The notes under the pieces: model-generated
Told to the model about the DNA's origin: nothing
The model's database searches: none
Seen by the model: only the letters and a program-made list of their open reading frames with translations
Position numbers and translations under genes: made by a program
DNA from: Slackia isoflavoniconvertens
Lineage (GTDB): Bacteria; Actinomycetota; Coriobacteriia; Coriobacteriales; Eggerthellaceae
NCBI RefSeq assembly: GCF_003725955.1
Contig: NZ_QIBZ01000001.1
Location: 62,001-126,000, forward strand
DNA: 64,000 bases
Direction of reading: 5' to 3'
Shown: one piece after another, positions 1-8,578 of the stretch
Numbering within the stretch: the first letter of the stretch is position 1
Layout: every line of letters begins with the position of its first letter

Positions 1-1
1 C

Positions 2-1006
2 GGCGGCAAAACGATCGTCTACTACCTCGCCACAACGGCATTCGCCATTATCATTGGCTTGGCTATGGCGAATATCCTCAACGTTGGCGGTGGGTATAGC
101 CTGCCTGCCGAGGAGCTTTCGTATGAAGCGAAAGAAGCCCCCTCGTTCATTGACACGATCGTGAACATTTTCCCCTCAAACGTCATCCAGCCTATGGCCG
201 ACGCTACGATGCTGCAGGTAATCGTGATTGCCCTTGTCTTCGGCTTCGGCATTATGGCTGCGGGCAAGAAAGCCCAGCCCGTCGCCGATCTCGTGAACAG
301 CATGAGCGAAGTGTGCATCAAGATTATGCATGGCATCATCTGCTTTGCCCCCTTCGGTGTTTTCGGCCTCATTACGCCCGTCATTGCAAGCAACGGGCCC
401 GATATTTTGCTGCCGCTGCTGAAGCTGATTGTGGTTGCATATCTCGCTATGATTCTTCATATGGCGGTTGTGTACTCTGGACTGGTGAAGATTCTCGCCA
501 ACGTGAGCCCCGTTCGTTTCTTCAAAGACCAGATGTCGGCTATGGTGTTCGCATTCGCTTCCGCTTCCTCGGTTGGCACGCTGCCTGTAAACATGCAGTG
601 CTCCAAGAAGCTCGGTGTTTCCAATGAAGTCTCGAGCTTCGTTTTGCCGCTGGGCGCCACCATCAACATGGACGGCACCTCGATTTACATGGGAGTGTGT
701 TCCATTTTTATTGCGCAGGTGTTCGGCATCGATTTGACTATCGGCCAACAGTTCACCATCGTGCTTACCGCTGTGCTCGCATCTATTGGTACCGCTGGCG
801 TTCCCGGCTCTGGCATGATCATGCTGGCCATGGTGCTGCAATCGGTCGGTTTGCCGGTCGAGGGCATTGCGCTCGTCGCGGGCGTCGACCGTATCCTCGA
901 CATGATGCGCACTACCGTCAACATCACAGGCGACCAGAGTTGTGCCGTGTGCGTTGACGCCATGGAGCGTCGCAAGGCCGAGCGCAAGGCCGCGAAGGCA
1001 GCGTAG
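2..1006 (+). CDS. Dicarboxylate/amino acid:cation symporter (DAACS family), 5' truncated by the window edge
   Basis: Membrane secondary transporter that couples uptake of a dicarboxylate or acidic amino acid to Na+ or H+. The frame is open from base 2, so the start lies upstream of the window. The visible part has several hydrophobic segments and the family landmarks: a serine-rich re-entrant hairpin (FAFASASSVGTLPVN), the NMDGTS motif of the substrate/Na+ site, the GTAGVPGSG second hairpin, and a C-terminal DRILDMMRTTVNITGD helix whose Asp/Arg residues are the usual substrate contacts. The end is a short charged tail (ERRKAERKAAKAA). Substrate preference (glutamate, aspartate, C4-dicarboxylate or serine) cannot be read from this fragment. 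The family call is secure; the start and substrate are unknown. Confidence 0.9.
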   Translation, partial: GGKTIVYYLATTAFAIIIGLAMANILNVGGGYSLPAEELSYEAKEAPSFIDTIVNIFPSNVIQPMADATMLQVIVIALVFGFGIMAAGKKAQPVADLVNSMSEVCIKIMHGIICFAPFGVFGLITPVIASNGPDILLPLLKLIVVAYLAMILHMAVVYSGLVKILANVSPVRFFKDQMSAMVFAFASASSVGTLPVNMQCSKKLGVSNEVSSFVLPLGATINMDGTSIYMGVCSIFIAQVFGIDLTIGQQFTIVLTAVLASIGTAGVPGSGMIMLAMVLQSVGLPVEGIALVAGVDRILDMMRTTVNITGDQSCAVCVDAMERRKAERKAAKAA

Positions 1007-1018
1007 GCAAAGCCTCCG

Positions 1019-1170
1019 CGAGCGGAAGTCGGTCCGGTATTCCCAAGACCGCGCTCGCCTACCGCTCGCCTTCGGCTCGCTATGCGCCTCGCTCCTTGGC
1101 TTCATTTTAGAAGGAAGAGCATATTTGAAGCTCAGAGGGTCTTGAAGAATGCCGGACCGGCTTCCGCTCG
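1019..1170 (+). repeat. Type-1 intergenic element, copy a (copy-specific long arms around a conserved core)
   Basis: The left arm (1019-1049) is complementary to the right arm (1139-1170), with only two substitutions plus a small indel. Both substitutions read as G-U pairs in the + strand. The core carries TACCGCTCGCC (1060-1070) and GCTCGCTATGCGCC (1075-1088), which recur in the copies at 6324-6474 (reversed) and 31320-31461. An inner hairpin pairs GCTTCA (1099-1104) with TGAAGC (1126-1131). It lies between the symporter and the rplO leader. Confidence 0.75.
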
Positions 1171-1200
1171 TTTCTTTCGCCTGGTTTGCGAATTCGTGTG

Positions 1201-1460
1201 TGGTATATTCTCATCGAGCGCGGTCAAAGACGGCCCCGCCCCAAACGGTTCCGGTTGACGTGCTCCGTGCGACAACCTCACGGGTGCAGAACCTATGAAT
1301 TGAAGAGTCGTCGTGCTTGTGCAGGCGGCTCTTTTCTTGTATTCTTTGAAAGCTTGCGTTTTGGGCGTAGTATGCCCGCAAGCGGTAATGTAGTTTGCCG
1401 GCGAGCGAGCTGCCGGCGAAGGCGGGGAAGTCTCCCGCCCGAAAAGCGAAAGGATCCATC
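1201..1460 (+). promoter_or_regulatory. Promoter and structured 5' leader of rplO-secY
   Basis: An extended -10 (TGG then TATATT, 1204-1209) gives a plausible start near 1216; no good -35 is seen. The leader then folds into successive hairpins. 1303-1310 pairs with 1326-1333 and is followed by a T-rich stretch, so it is attenuator-like. GCTTGC/GCAAGC (1352-1357 with 1378-1383) has inner GGGC/GCCC pairing. GGCGGG/CCCGCC pairs 1421-1426 with 1434-1439, just before the ribosome binding site. Such an arrangement suits a ribosomal-protein autoregulatory leader, but I do not recognise a named family. Confidence 0.4.
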
Positions 1461-1910
1461 ATGGAGATTAAAGACCTGGTGCCCGCAGAGGGCTCTACTA
1501 AAAACCGTAAGCGCGTTGGCCGCGGTCCCGCTTCCGGCCATGGCAAAACTGCCGGCCGTGGTATGAATGGCCAGCTGTCCCGCTCCGGCGGCGGCAAGCG
1601 CCCTGGCTTCGAGGGTGGCCAGACTCCGCTGGCTATGCGCCTCCCGAAGCTCCCTGGCTTTCGCAACTTCAACCGTGTTGAGTACGCTGCCGTCAACGTT
1701 TCTCGTCTCGAGCGCAAGTTCGAGGCTGGCGACGTCGTCGACGCCGAGTCTCTGAAGGCTAAGGGCATCATCAAGAAGCTCGACACCCCCGTCAAGGTTC
1801 TTGCTGGTGGCGAAATCACCAAGCCGCTCACCATTAAGGTTGACAAAATTTCTGCTGCTGCTGTCGCCAAGATCGAGGCGGCCGGAGGAAAGGTCGAGCA
1901 GTCTTGCTAA
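1461..1910 (+). CDS. rplO: 50S ribosomal protein L15
   Basis: Structural protein of the large ribosomal subunit that binds 23S rRNA. The 149-residue product has the family length and the basic Gly-rich N-terminus ([21 protein letters not shown]) followed by the globular L15e/L18e-type fold ending in [10 protein letters not shown]. The ATG at 1461 is chosen because it starts the conserved [12 protein letters not shown] segment and follows an AAAGGA-type ribosome binding site; an upstream in-frame start would add non-homologous residues. It overlaps secY by 7 bp, so the two are co-transcribed. rpsE and rpmD, the usual upstream partners, are absent; a transporter and a repeat element precede it instead. 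Confidence 0.97.
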   Translation: MEIKDLVPAEGSTKNRKRVGRGPASGHGKTAGRGMNGQLSRSGGGKRPGFEGGQTPLAMRLPKLPGFRNFNRVEYAAVNVSRLERKFEAGDVVDAESLKAKGIIKKLDTPVKVLAGGEITKPLTIKVDKISAAAVAKIEAAGGKVEQSC

Positions 1911-3184
1911 CGTCCATCATTGATGCATTCAAGGTGCCGGAGCTTCGCAAGAAGATTCTGTTCACCTTGGGCATCTTGGCGCTGTACCGCTTCGGCGCGT
2001 ACGTGCCGGTGCCTGGCATCCCCTTTAAAGAGTTCTCAGACGCTTTTGCTGCGAGCGGCGCGAGCATGACCATGCTCGACCTGTTCACGGGCGGCGCGCT
2101 GTCGAACTTCTCGGTGTTCTCGCTGGGCATCATGCCTTACATCACGGCATCCATTATCATGCAGCTGATGCAGGGCGTTATTCCCGCTGTGGGTCGCTGG
2201 GCGAAAGAGGGAGAAACCGGTCGCCGCAAGATCACCCAGGTCACGCGTTTTCTGACGCTGGGCCTTGGCTTGATTAACGCTGTCGGCTACCTCTTCCTGT
2301 TCAAGAGCTCCGCCTACGGTGTGGTGTTCACGAGCGAGGTCCCCGAGATTCTCACCGACATCATCGTCGTCTTCACGCTCGTTGCAGGTACCGCGTTCAT
2401 CATGTGGATGGGCGAGCTCATCACGCAGCGCGGCATTGGCAACGGCATGTCTCTCATCATCTTCGTGTCCATCGTCTCTCGCGTTCCCGCGGCTATTTTC
2501 AGCAGCGTGAACCTTACGGGCGACACGGGCATGGGCATTGCGGTCACGCTGCTCATCGTGCTCGTGGTGCTGCTGTGCATCCCCGCGATTATCTTCGTGG
2601 AACGCGCCCAGCGCCGCATCCCGGTGAACTACGCTAAGCGCGTGCAGGGTCGCAAGATGATGGGCGGTCAGTCCACCTACATTCCCTTGAAGGTGAATGC
2701 GGCGGGCGTTATCCCGATTATCTTCGCGAGCTGTTTGATTTACTTCCCGGCTCAGATCGCTGCTCTGTTCAACATTGGTTGGCTTACCGCAGCGGCCGAC
2801 GCCATGTCGACGGGTTGGATCAACTGGCTGCTTACGCTGGCGCTCATCGTGTTCTTCGCGTATTTCTACACTTCCATGGTGTTCAATCCCGAAGAAACGA
2901 GCGACAACCTGCGCAAGCAGGGCGGCTTTATTCCGGGCGTTCGTCCGGGTAGCGCTACCACGCAGTACATCAAGAACGTTATCAATCGCGTGACGTTGCC
3001 TGGTGGTCTGTTCATCGCGCTTATCGCGGTTGTTCCGTCGATTTTGTTCTACTTCACCGGCAACCAGCTTATTCAGGCGTTTGGCGGCACTTCGATTCTC
3101 ATTATGATCGGCGTTGCGCTCGACACCATGAGCAAGCTTGAGAGCCAATTGAAGATGTACAACTACGACGGCTTCTTCAAGTAA
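1904..3184 (+). CDS. secY: Preprotein translocase subunit SecY
   Basis: Central channel protein of the Sec translocon, partner of SecE, SecG and SecA. The 426-residue product is of normal length, with about ten membrane spans and recognisable SecY segments: the N-terminal [21 protein letters not shown], the plug/pore region with [26 protein letters not shown], and the cytosolic loop [10 protein letters not shown]. The start is TTG at 1904, inside the end of rplO. It is supported by GGAGGAAAGG (1884-1893) about 10 bases upstream, and there is no in-frame ATG nearby. Two tandem terminators follow directly, so transcription from rplO-secY probably ends here and does not run into the CoA genes. 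Confidence 0.97.
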   Translation: MLTSIIDAFKVPELRKKILFTLGILALYRFGAYVPVPGIPFKEFSDAFAASGASMTMLDLFTGGALSNFSVFSLGIMPYITASIIMQLMQGVIPAVGRWAKEGETGRRKITQVTRFLTLGLGLINAVGYLFLFKSSAYGVVFTSEVPEILTDIIVVFTLVAGTAFIMWMGELITQRGIGNGMSLIIFVSIVSRVPAAIFSSVNLTGDTGMGIAVTLLIVLVVLLCIPAIIFVERAQRRIPVNYAKRVQGRKMMGGQSTYIPLKVNAAGVIPIIFASCLIYFPAQIAALFNIGWLTAAADAMSTGWINWLLTLALIVFFAYFYTSMVFNPEETSDNLRKQGGFIPGVRPGSATTQYIKNVINRVTLPGGLFIALIAVVPSILFYFTGNQLIQAFGGTSILIMIGVALDTMSKLESQLKMYNYDGFFK

Positions 3185-3187
3185 TCG

Positions 3188-3216
3188 AAAATGCGGGTCA
3201 GGTGGCCCGCATTTTT
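3188..3216 (+). terminator. Intrinsic terminator after secY (first of two)
   Basis: AAAATGCGGG (3188-3197) pairs with CCCGCATTTT (3206-3215), and the right arm runs into a T-run. Confidence 0.85.
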
Positions 3217-3228
3217 ATTGCGAAATCT

Positions 3229-3255
3229 AGAGCTCCCTTTGCGGGAGCTCTTTTT
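3229..3255 (+). terminator. Intrinsic terminator after secY (second of two)
   Basis: AGAGCTCCC (3229-3237) pairs perfectly with GGGAGCTCT (3243-3251) around a 5-base loop, followed by TTTT. Confidence 0.88.
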
Positions 3256-3379
3256 GTACAACAATAACGTTGATTTAGCGCGGGGGAACGTAAGGAAATA
3301 AAGATTCTCGAATGGCATGCAGAGGCGTTCCCTTTCATAATGCTGGGCTTGTTGGGCTATGCAAGGAAAGGAGCGCGGC

Positions 3380-4279
3380 GTGATCGAATCGAATGCTCGT
3401 GTTGGCTTCGTCGGCGCGGGTAAAGTGGGCACGGCGCTCGGTGAGCTTTTCCGAAGCTGCGGCATTGCGGTTTCTGGATACAGTTCGCTGCTGGCAGAAG
3501 ACGCGCAGGCGGCGGCTGAGAAAACGGCGTCCGATGCTTATGCGGATGCGGCAGAAGTTGTTGAGGCGTCTGACGTTATTTTCTTCACGGTGCCCGATGG
3601 CGAGATTTCCAACGCTTGGAAGAACCTTGTGGCGTCGTATGGCGCCGCGGCGTGCGATGCGCTGTTCGGGAAAATCGTATGCCATTGCTCGGGCGCGCTT
3701 CCGGCAGCCGTACTTGCCGATGCAGCGGAATATGGTGCGAAGGCTGTCTCGGTGCATCCGCTTTTCGCGATTTCGGGCGGGGGAAGCGCTCAGGCGAAAA
3801 TCGGCACTGCGCTTTTCACGCTTGAGGGCGACGAGTCGGCTCTTGCAACGGTGTCGGCCCTGCTTGACGTGTGCGGGGTTCACCATAGGGAAATCGCTTC
3901 GAGCGATAAGCCGCTTTACCACGCGGCGGCCGTGTGCGCGAGTAATTTGGCTGTAGGCCTTTTCGCAAGCGCCCAAACGATGCTCGAACGATGCGGCTTC
4001 GGCGCCGACGAGGCTCGTGGTGCGCTGCGGTCATTATTCGTGGGCAACTGCGAGTCGATTGCTGAGCGAGGCCCCATTGACGCCCTTACGGGTCCCATTG
4101 AGCGCAACGACGCCGAAACGGTCGTGGGGCACCTCATGGCGTTTCGGGAGGACCCAACGCTGTTGAAAGAGCGCGACGCGTATACGGCGCTTTCGCGCGT
4201 GGTGGTTGAGGTTGCCGCCGCGAAGCATCCCGAGAGGGATTATTCACATATCGCGGAAATACTCAGGGCCGCACGATAG
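3380..4279 (+). CDS. Rossmann-like/DUF2520 NAD(P)-binding protein, PanE-like candidate
   Basis: Predicted NAD(P)-dependent dehydrogenase-like protein of about 299 residues. The N-terminus has a Rossmann nucleotide fold (RVGFVGAGKVGTALGELF), then SDVIFFTVPDGEI, HCSGALPAAVL and VSVHPLFAISGG, followed by a helical C-terminal domain typical of COG5495/DUF2520. The GTG at 3380 is preferred over an ATG at 3359 because GGAAAGGAG lies 7 bases before it. It heads a run with panB, panC and panD, and no classical panE is visible. A ketopantoate-reductase role is therefore plausible from context, but it is inference: DUF2520 proteins are not established PanE enzymes. The family assignment is good; the function is uncertain. 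Confidence 0.75.
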   Translation: MIESNARVGFVGAGKVGTALGELFRSCGIAVSGYSSLLAEDAQAAAEKTASDAYADAAEVVEASDVIFFTVPDGEISNAWKNLVASYGAAACDALFGKIVCHCSGALPAAVLADAAEYGAKAVSVHPLFAISGGGSAQAKIGTALFTLEGDESALATVSALLDVCGVHHREIASSDKPLYHAAAVCASNLAVGLFASAQTMLERCGFGADEARGALRSLFVGNCESIAERGPIDALTGPIERNDAETVVGHLMAFREDPTLLKERDAYTALSRVVVEVAAAKHPERDYSHIAEILRAAR

Positions 4280-4350
4280 GTTCTGAAAACGACATGAGGG
4301 AAGGAAGAGCTTGGCGTGGGTGCCTCGGCTCTTAAAGAAAGGCGAATACC

Positions 4351-5178
4351 ATGAAGAATACTGCCGCAACGTTTGCCGCCGCCAAGGCGAAGGGCGAAAA
4401 ACTCTCGATGCTCACTGCATATGACTACTCGACGGCGAAGCTCGAAGACGAGTCGGGCATCAACGGTATTTTGGTCGGCGACTCGCTGGGCAATGTGGTG
4501 CTTGGCTACGAAGACACCGTTTCGGTAACCATGGAAGACATGATCCACCATGGCGCTGCCGTCGCTCGCGGCGCGAAAAACGCGCTTGTCGTTGTCGATA
4601 TGCCGTTCATGAGCTATGAAGTGACCGTCGAGGAGGCCGTGCGCAATGCGGGCCGCCTTATGAAGGAAGGCCGCGCGGGTGCCGTGAAGCTCGAGGGTGG
4701 CGTGCGTGTTGCTGAGCAGATTCGCGCGATTGTGAAGGCCGGCATTCCCGTTATGGGTCATATTGGACTTACCCCTCAGTCAATCAACGTGTTTGGCGGC
4801 TTCAAGGTGCAGGGCAAAAGCGAGGAAGCCGCCCGTGCTTTGCTCGCCGACGCCAAGGCCGTTGAAGAGGCAGGCGCGTTTGCAGTTGTCATCGAGGCTG
4901 TCCCTGCGGCGCTTGCCCAGATGATCACCGATGCCGTTTCGATTCCGACCATCGGCATTGGCGCAGGCGCTGGTTGCGACGGCCAGATTCTTGTGTACCA
5001 GGATATGCTCGGCATGTTCAGCGACTTCACTCCGAAGTTCGTGAAACGCTATGCCAATGTGGGCGAAGTCATGCGCGAAGCGTTCGCCAACTATGCGGCC
5101 GAGGTGGCCTTGGGCGCGTTCCCCACGGAAGAGCACACCTACAAAATCAAAGATGATGTGCTCGAGAAGCTTTACTAA
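4351..5178 (+). CDS. panB: 3-methyl-2-oxobutanoate hydroxymethyltransferase
   Basis: Ketopantoate hydroxymethyltransferase, the first committed step of pantothenate synthesis: it adds a hydroxymethyl group from 5,10-methylene-THF to 2-oxoisovalerate in the cytosol. The 275-residue product is full length with [13 protein letters not shown] at the N-terminus, the metal-binding [11 protein letters not shown] segment, [17 protein letters not shown], and [21 protein letters not shown]. The start ATG follows an AAAGAAAGG ribosome binding site. It sits 71 bases after the DUF2520 gene and 95 bases before panC, on the same strand, consistent with one operon. Confidence 0.97.
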   Translation: MKNTAATFAAAKAKGEKLSMLTAYDYSTAKLEDESGINGILVGDSLGNVVLGYEDTVSVTMEDMIHHGAAVARGAKNALVVVDMPFMSYEVTVEEAVRNAGRLMKEGRAGAVKLEGGVRVAEQIRAIVKAGIPVMGHIGLTPQSINVFGGFKVQGKSEEAARALLADAKAVEEAGAFAVVIEAVPAALAQMITDAVSIPTIGIGAGAGCDGQILVYQDMLGMFSDFTPKFVKRYANVGEVMREAFANYAAEVALGAFPTEEHTYKIKDDVLEKLY

Positions 5179-5273
5179 AGAAAATGGCGCGGCGCCCGAA
5201 GGAAAGCGGGCTGCCTCGAATCGATAGATTGCAAGGAGTGCTGGCGCACTCGAACCTTGAAGAAAGAAGAACG

Positions 5274-6119
5274 ATGAAAATCGCTTATACCGTGGAAGAC
5301 GTTAAGTCGCAGGTTCGCCAATGGAAAAAGGAAGGCCTTACGGTTGGCCTGGTGCCCACGATGGGCTATTTGCATGAGGGCCACGAAAGCCTGATCAAGC
5401 GAGCAGTCGCCGAAAATGATCGTGTTGTGGTGAGCGTGTTTTTGAACCCCACGCAGTTTGCCCCCAACGAAGACCTCGCGAGCTATCCCCGCGATTTCGA
5501 GGCCGATACGAAACTGTGCGAGGGCGCTGGCGCAGCGCTCGTCTTCCATCCGGAGCCGTCCGAGATGTATGCCGAAGACGCGTGCACGTTCGTTGATATG
5601 ACGGCTGTCACCAAGGAACTGTGCGGAAAGAGCCGCCCGATTCACTTCCGCGGCGTGTGCACCGTTGTGAACAAGCTCATGAACATTTCTATGGCCGACC
5701 GTGCATATTTCGGTCAGAAGGACGCGCAGCAGCTCGCTGTCATTCGCCGTATGGTGCGCGATTTGAATATGAACGTTGAGGTTGTGGGCTGCCCCATCAT
5801 TCGCGAGGCTGACGGTTTGGCGAAAAGCTCGCGCAACACGTACCTCTCTGAAGAGGAGCGCAAGGCTGGCCTCGTTCTGTCGCAGGCCGTGAAGTTGGGA
5901 CAGAAGCTCGTCGCCGAGGGCGAGAAGTCTGCGGCGGCGGTCACGGGCGCCATGAGCGAACTCATCTCTGCCGAGCCTCTCGCGAAAATCGATTACGTCT
6001 CGATGGTGTCATGGGATTCCATCGAGCCCGTTGAGACCATCGAAGCCCCCGTGCTCGTTGCCATGGCGGTCTACATTGGCAAAACCCGCCTGATTGACAA
6101 CTTCATTTACGAAGGATAG
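5274..6119 (+). CDS. panC: Pantothenate synthetase (pantoate--beta-alanine ligase)
   Basis: ATP-dependent ligase joining pantoate and beta-alanine to make pantothenate. The 281-residue protein has the nucleotidyltransferase HxGH-like site (VPTMGYLHEGH), NPTQFAPNEDLASYPR, HFRGVCTVVNKL, YFGQKDAQQ and the KMSKS-like loop LAKSSRNTYLS. The ATG at 5274 is chosen because it begins the conserved MKIAYTVEDV sequence after AAAGAAG; a longer reading from 5184 adds unrelated residues. It is followed by a repeat-rich gap of about 390 bases before panD, its pathway partner that supplies beta-alanine. Confidence 0.97.
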   Translation: MKIAYTVEDVKSQVRQWKKEGLTVGLVPTMGYLHEGHESLIKRAVAENDRVVVSVFLNPTQFAPNEDLASYPRDFEADTKLCEGAGAALVFHPEPSEMYAEDACTFVDMTAVTKELCGKSRPIHFRGVCTVVNKLMNISMADRAYFGQKDAQQLAVIRRMVRDLNMNVEVVGCPIIREADGLAKSSRNTYLSEEERKAGLVLSQAVKLGQKLVAEGEKSAAAVTGAMSELISAEPLAKIDYVSMVSWDSIEPVETIEAPVLVAMAVYIGKTRLIDNFIYEG

Positions 6120-6135
6120 GTCAGTCGAACTTGTT

Positions 6136-6312
6136 GGTTTGGCGGGGTGGACATGCGGTTCCGCTTCGGGCAGGTCCTGGCTCGCACGGAAGCCACAATA
6201 AGTTCAGCTAAGCTGAACGCGCCCGCTCGGGCGCATGGTTGGGGATTGGAATGCCCAATGGGCATTCCAACGTGCGGAATCTTGCGGAACCTCATATCCA
6301 CCCCGCCAACCC
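6136..6312. repeat. Type-2 intergenic element, copy a (multi-hairpin)
   Basis: The left arm 6136-6164 is complementary to the right arm 6284-6312 (26 of 29 positions). Inside are three perfect hairpins: GTTCAGCT/AGCTGAAC (6202-6218), GCGCCCG/CGGGCGC (6219-6234) and TTGGAATGCCCA/TGGGCATTCCAA (6246-6270). The left half shares GGACATGCG, TTCCGC, CTCGCACGGAAGCCAC, and the right half CGTGCGGAATCT, with the reverse strand of 12225-12344. The outer 13 bases of the arms are unique to this copy. Confidence 0.75.
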
Positions 6313-6323
6313 ATTCGTATGGG

Positions 6324-6474
6324 CTTGCGGCTCTGCCTGGGCTTGCCGTCGAAGGTCGTCTGCGTTCATACCTGCTTTATTTCAATGTGAAACGCAGCCA
6401 GGCGAGCGCATAGTGAGCGAAGCGAACGGTAGCGAGCCGTGGCCTTGGACGGCGAGCCCAGGCAGAGCCGCAAG
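6324..6474 (-). repeat. Type-1 intergenic element, copy b (reversed core)
   Basis: Arms 6324-6355 and 6443-6474 are complementary at 30 of 32 positions, and their sequence is unrelated to the arms of the other type-1 copies. The core on the - strand carries GCTACCGTTCGC (6422-6431 region) and GCTCACTATGCGC (6406-6418). The inner hairpin is CTGCGTT (6360-6366) with AACGCAG (6391-6397). Confidence 0.75.
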
Positions 6475-6506
6475 AGGTGTTTGGGACAAAAGAGAACAGG
6501 AAACCA

Positions 6507-6899
6507 ATGCAACTTAATATGCTTAAAGGTAAGATTCATCGCGCTACCGTTGTTCAGGCTGAGCTTGACTACGTGGGCAGCATCACCATCGACGAAGACC
6601 TCATGGAGGCTTCAGGCATTCTGGAATACGAGAAGGTCCAAATTGTCGATGTGAACAACGGCCAGCGCTTCGAGACGTATGTCATTGCCGGCGAAGCTGG
6701 CTCTGGCATGATTTGCCTGAACGGGGCTGCTGCACGCAACGTTTCGGTGGGCGACAAGGTCATCATCATGTGCTATTGCCAGATGTCTCCCGAGGAAGTG
6801 TCCGCCAATCCGCCGCGCGTCGTGTTCGTCGACGACGACAACAAAATCGCGCGCGTGACGCGTTACGAAAAACATGGTCTTCTGAAAGACATGGAATAG
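6507..6899 (+). CDS. panD: Aspartate 1-decarboxylase proenzyme
   Basis: Pyruvoyl enzyme converting L-aspartate to beta-alanine for PanC. The 130-residue proenzyme has the family N-terminus ([21 protein letters not shown]); self-cleavage between Gly24 and Ser25 would generate the pyruvoyl group. Further marks are the catalytic-pocket segment [17 protein letters not shown], and VIIMCYCQM. The ATG at 6507 is preferred because of an AGAACAGGA ribosome binding site and because family members usually carry a few residues before MLKGK. A start at 6519 is the alternative. It is separated from panC only by repeat elements, so co-transcription is likely but would pass through strong secondary structure. 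Confidence 0.96.
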   Translation: MQLNMLKGKIHRATVVQAELDYVGSITIDEDLMEASGILEYEKVQIVDVNNGQRFETYVIAGEAGSGMICLNGAAARNVSVGDKVIIMCYCQMSPEEVSANPPRVVFVDDDNKIARVTRYEKHGLLKDME

Positions 6900-6973
6900 C
6901 AGCACGGGCCGCACATGCGGCCTTCGTTGTTTATAATGCAGTGGTTTGAAAGAGTCGAATGGGGGAGTTCGAT

Positions 6974-7660
6974 ATGGTAGATCGCCAGCGCGATTTAGAA
7001 GGCAAGCGGGTTTTGGTGACTGCGGGGCCCACGCAGGAAGCCATTGATCCGGTGCGTTTTATTTCCAACCACTCTACGGGCCGCATGGGCTATGCCATCG
7101 CCGAGGTGGCGCGCGATCGCGGTGCGCGGGTGGTGCTCGTGAGCGGTCCCGTTTCGCTTGAAGCGCCCGAGGGTGTCGAACTCGTGAGCATCGTGAGCGC
7201 GCAAGACCTTTTCGATGCCGTAAGCGCCCGTTATGCCGAGTGCGACGCGGTTGTCGCCGCCGCCGCGGTTGCCGATTATCGTCCGAAAACGGTGGCCGAC
7301 AACAAGATGAAGAAGAAGGATGGCGACTTGTCCATCGAGCTTGAACGTACGCCCGATACGCTTTCCTGGCTTGGCGCGCATCGTGTGGCCGGGCAGCGTT
7401 TGTGCGGCTTCTCGATGGAAACGTGCAATGTGCTCGAAAACTCCCGCGGCAAACTTACGCGCAAAAACGTCGATATGATTTGCGCGAACAGCTTGCGTGA
7501 GGAAGGCGCGGGCTTTGGCACGGCAACGAACCATCTCACGCTCATCTCTCGCGAGCACGAGGTCGACCTGCCTATGCTCTCGAAGGCCGATGCGGCCGAC
7601 GCGCTTTTGACGGAGCTGTTCTCGCTCGACCCGCTTCCCGCGTCGACGGAAGGGGAGTAG
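6974..7660 (+). CDS. coaB: Stand-alone phosphopantothenate--cysteine ligase (CoaB domain)
   Basis: Predicted CoaB activity: joins 4'-phosphopantothenate and cysteine using a nucleotide. The 228-residue product corresponds only to the C-terminal CoaB half of the usual bifunctional CoaBC (Dfp), with VLVTAGPTQEAIDPVRFISNHSTGRMG, VVAAAAVADYRP and the lysine-rich NKMKKK loop (about residues 110-115). The N-terminal flavin-dependent CoaC decarboxylase domain is absent. The ATG at 6974 is chosen over 6959 because GGGGGAG lies 6 bases upstream. It is followed 2 bp later by coaX, so the two are tightly coupled. CoaC must be encoded elsewhere, or the step be done by another protein. The sequence style is that of the bifunctional type. 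Confidence 0.85.
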   Translation: MVDRQRDLEGKRVLVTAGPTQEAIDPVRFISNHSTGRMGYAIAEVARDRGARVVLVSGPVSLEAPEGVELVSIVSAQDLFDAVSARYAECDAVVAAAAVADYRPKTVADNKMKKKDGDLSIELERTPDTLSWLGAHRVAGQRLCGFSMETCNVLENSRGKLTRKNVDMICANSLREEGAGFGTATNHLTLISREHEVDLPMLSKADAADALLTELFSLDPLPASTEGE

Positions 7661-7662
7661 CC

Positions 7663-8430
7663 ATGCTGCTTACGGTTGATATTGGCAACACCAATGTGGT
7701 GATGGGCCTTATGCCCACGCGCGGCGAGCTCGCGAGCCAGTTGCGTTTTCCCACCGACAAGCGTCGCACGGTGCGCGAGTTCATGGATGGCTTCGAGGCG
7801 CTCGTCGCCATGCACGGCTTCGATTTCTCCGATGTGACGGGCGCGGTTGTTTCTTCCGTCGTGCCCGAGCTCACGGAATCGGTCGTGGCTTCGGTTCGCG
7901 CGAAAACGAATCTCGAGCCGCTTGTGGTGAACTATAAAATGAATTTGGGGTTCTCCATCGATATGGACACGCCCGAGCGTTTGGGCGTCGACATGATTGC
8001 CGACGCGGCGGGCGCCGTGAACGATTACGACGGCGCGCTCGCGATTTTCGACATGGGCACGGCCACCACGTGCTCGGTGCTCACGAGCGATCGCACGTAT
8101 ATCGGCTCCATCATTTATCCTGGCGTCGTGATTTCTCAGGACGCGCTTACTGCGCAGTGCTCGCAGCTGCCGTTCATCAAGTTTGAAAAGCCGAAGGGCC
8201 TCATTGGCAAGAATACCGTCGAATGCATGTATTCGGGCGTGTTGTATTCCAACGCGGCTACCATCGATGGCCTGATTGACCGCATCGCCGATGAGCTGGG
8301 CGAGCCCGTGACCGCAATTGCGACGGGCGGCGTGAGCCGCATGATCGTTCCCGCGTGTCGCCGCAAAATCGTGCATGACCCGAATTTGCTGCTGAAGGGG
8401 CTTTGGGACCTTTACAAGCTGAATGCCTAG
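7663..8430 (+). CDS. coaX: Type III pantothenate kinase
   Basis: Phosphorylates pantothenate, the first step from pantothenate to CoA; type III enzymes are not feedback-inhibited by CoA. The 255-residue product has the ASKHA-fold phosphate motifs: LTVDIGNTNVVMG at the N-terminus, the central DMGTATTCSVL, GVVISQDALTAQ, NTVECMYSGV and ATGGVSRM near the C-terminus. The start has GGAAGGGGAG upstream and lies 2 bases after the coaB stop. With panB, panC, panD and coaB next to it, this stretch encodes most of the route from 2-oxoisovalerate and aspartate to phosphopantothenoylcysteine. Confidence 0.95.
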   Translation: MLLTVDIGNTNVVMGLMPTRGELASQLRFPTDKRRTVREFMDGFEALVAMHGFDFSDVTGAVVSSVVPELTESVVASVRAKTNLEPLVVNYKMNLGFSIDMDTPERLGVDMIADAAGAVNDYDGALAIFDMGTATTCSVLTSDRTYIGSIIYPGVVISQDALTAQCSQLPFIKFEKPKGLIGKNTVECMYSGVLYSNAATIDGLIDRIADELGEPVTAIATGGVSRMIVPACRRKIVHDPNLLLKGLWDLYKLNA

Positions 8431-8518
8431 CAAAGCAGCTACGGCACGTTTCGAATCTCGGAGCGATTAGCGCCCGTTGGTCGTTGACGGCAAGATTCCG
8501 CGCATTGTCTGGGTTTTC

Positions 8519-8546
8519 TTCACGTGCACGCACAAGCTGATACAAT
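8519..8546 (+). promoter_or_regulatory. Probable adk promoter
   Basis: An extended -10 (TGA then TACAAT, 8541-8546) lies 16 bases after a weak -35 (TTCACG, 8519-8524), about 30 bases before the adk start and inside the only sizeable gap (148 bases) of this cluster. Confidence 0.5.
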
Positions 8547-8578
8547 GGGGCCACTGCATAAGTTGAAAGGACTTACGA

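Larger units (their letters stand above)
6120..6506. other. Repeat-packed gap between panC and panD
   Basis: This gap is filled almost end to end by two inverted-repeat elements, a type-2 copy (6136-6312) and a type-1 copy (6324-6474), which would sit inside the operon transcript. The panD ribosome binding site follows at about 6495. No reading frame here looks coding. Confidence 0.7.

Noticed and set aside
176-1105. Long - strand open frame opposite the symporter
   Set aside because: It is a mirror of a real gene in high-GC DNA. The His/Arg/Asn-rich product has no motif, and there is no ribosome binding site.
6136-6474. CRISPR array or IS element in the panC-panD gap
   Set aside because: There are no regularly spaced direct repeats and no transposase. 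The structure is inverted repeats with private arms.
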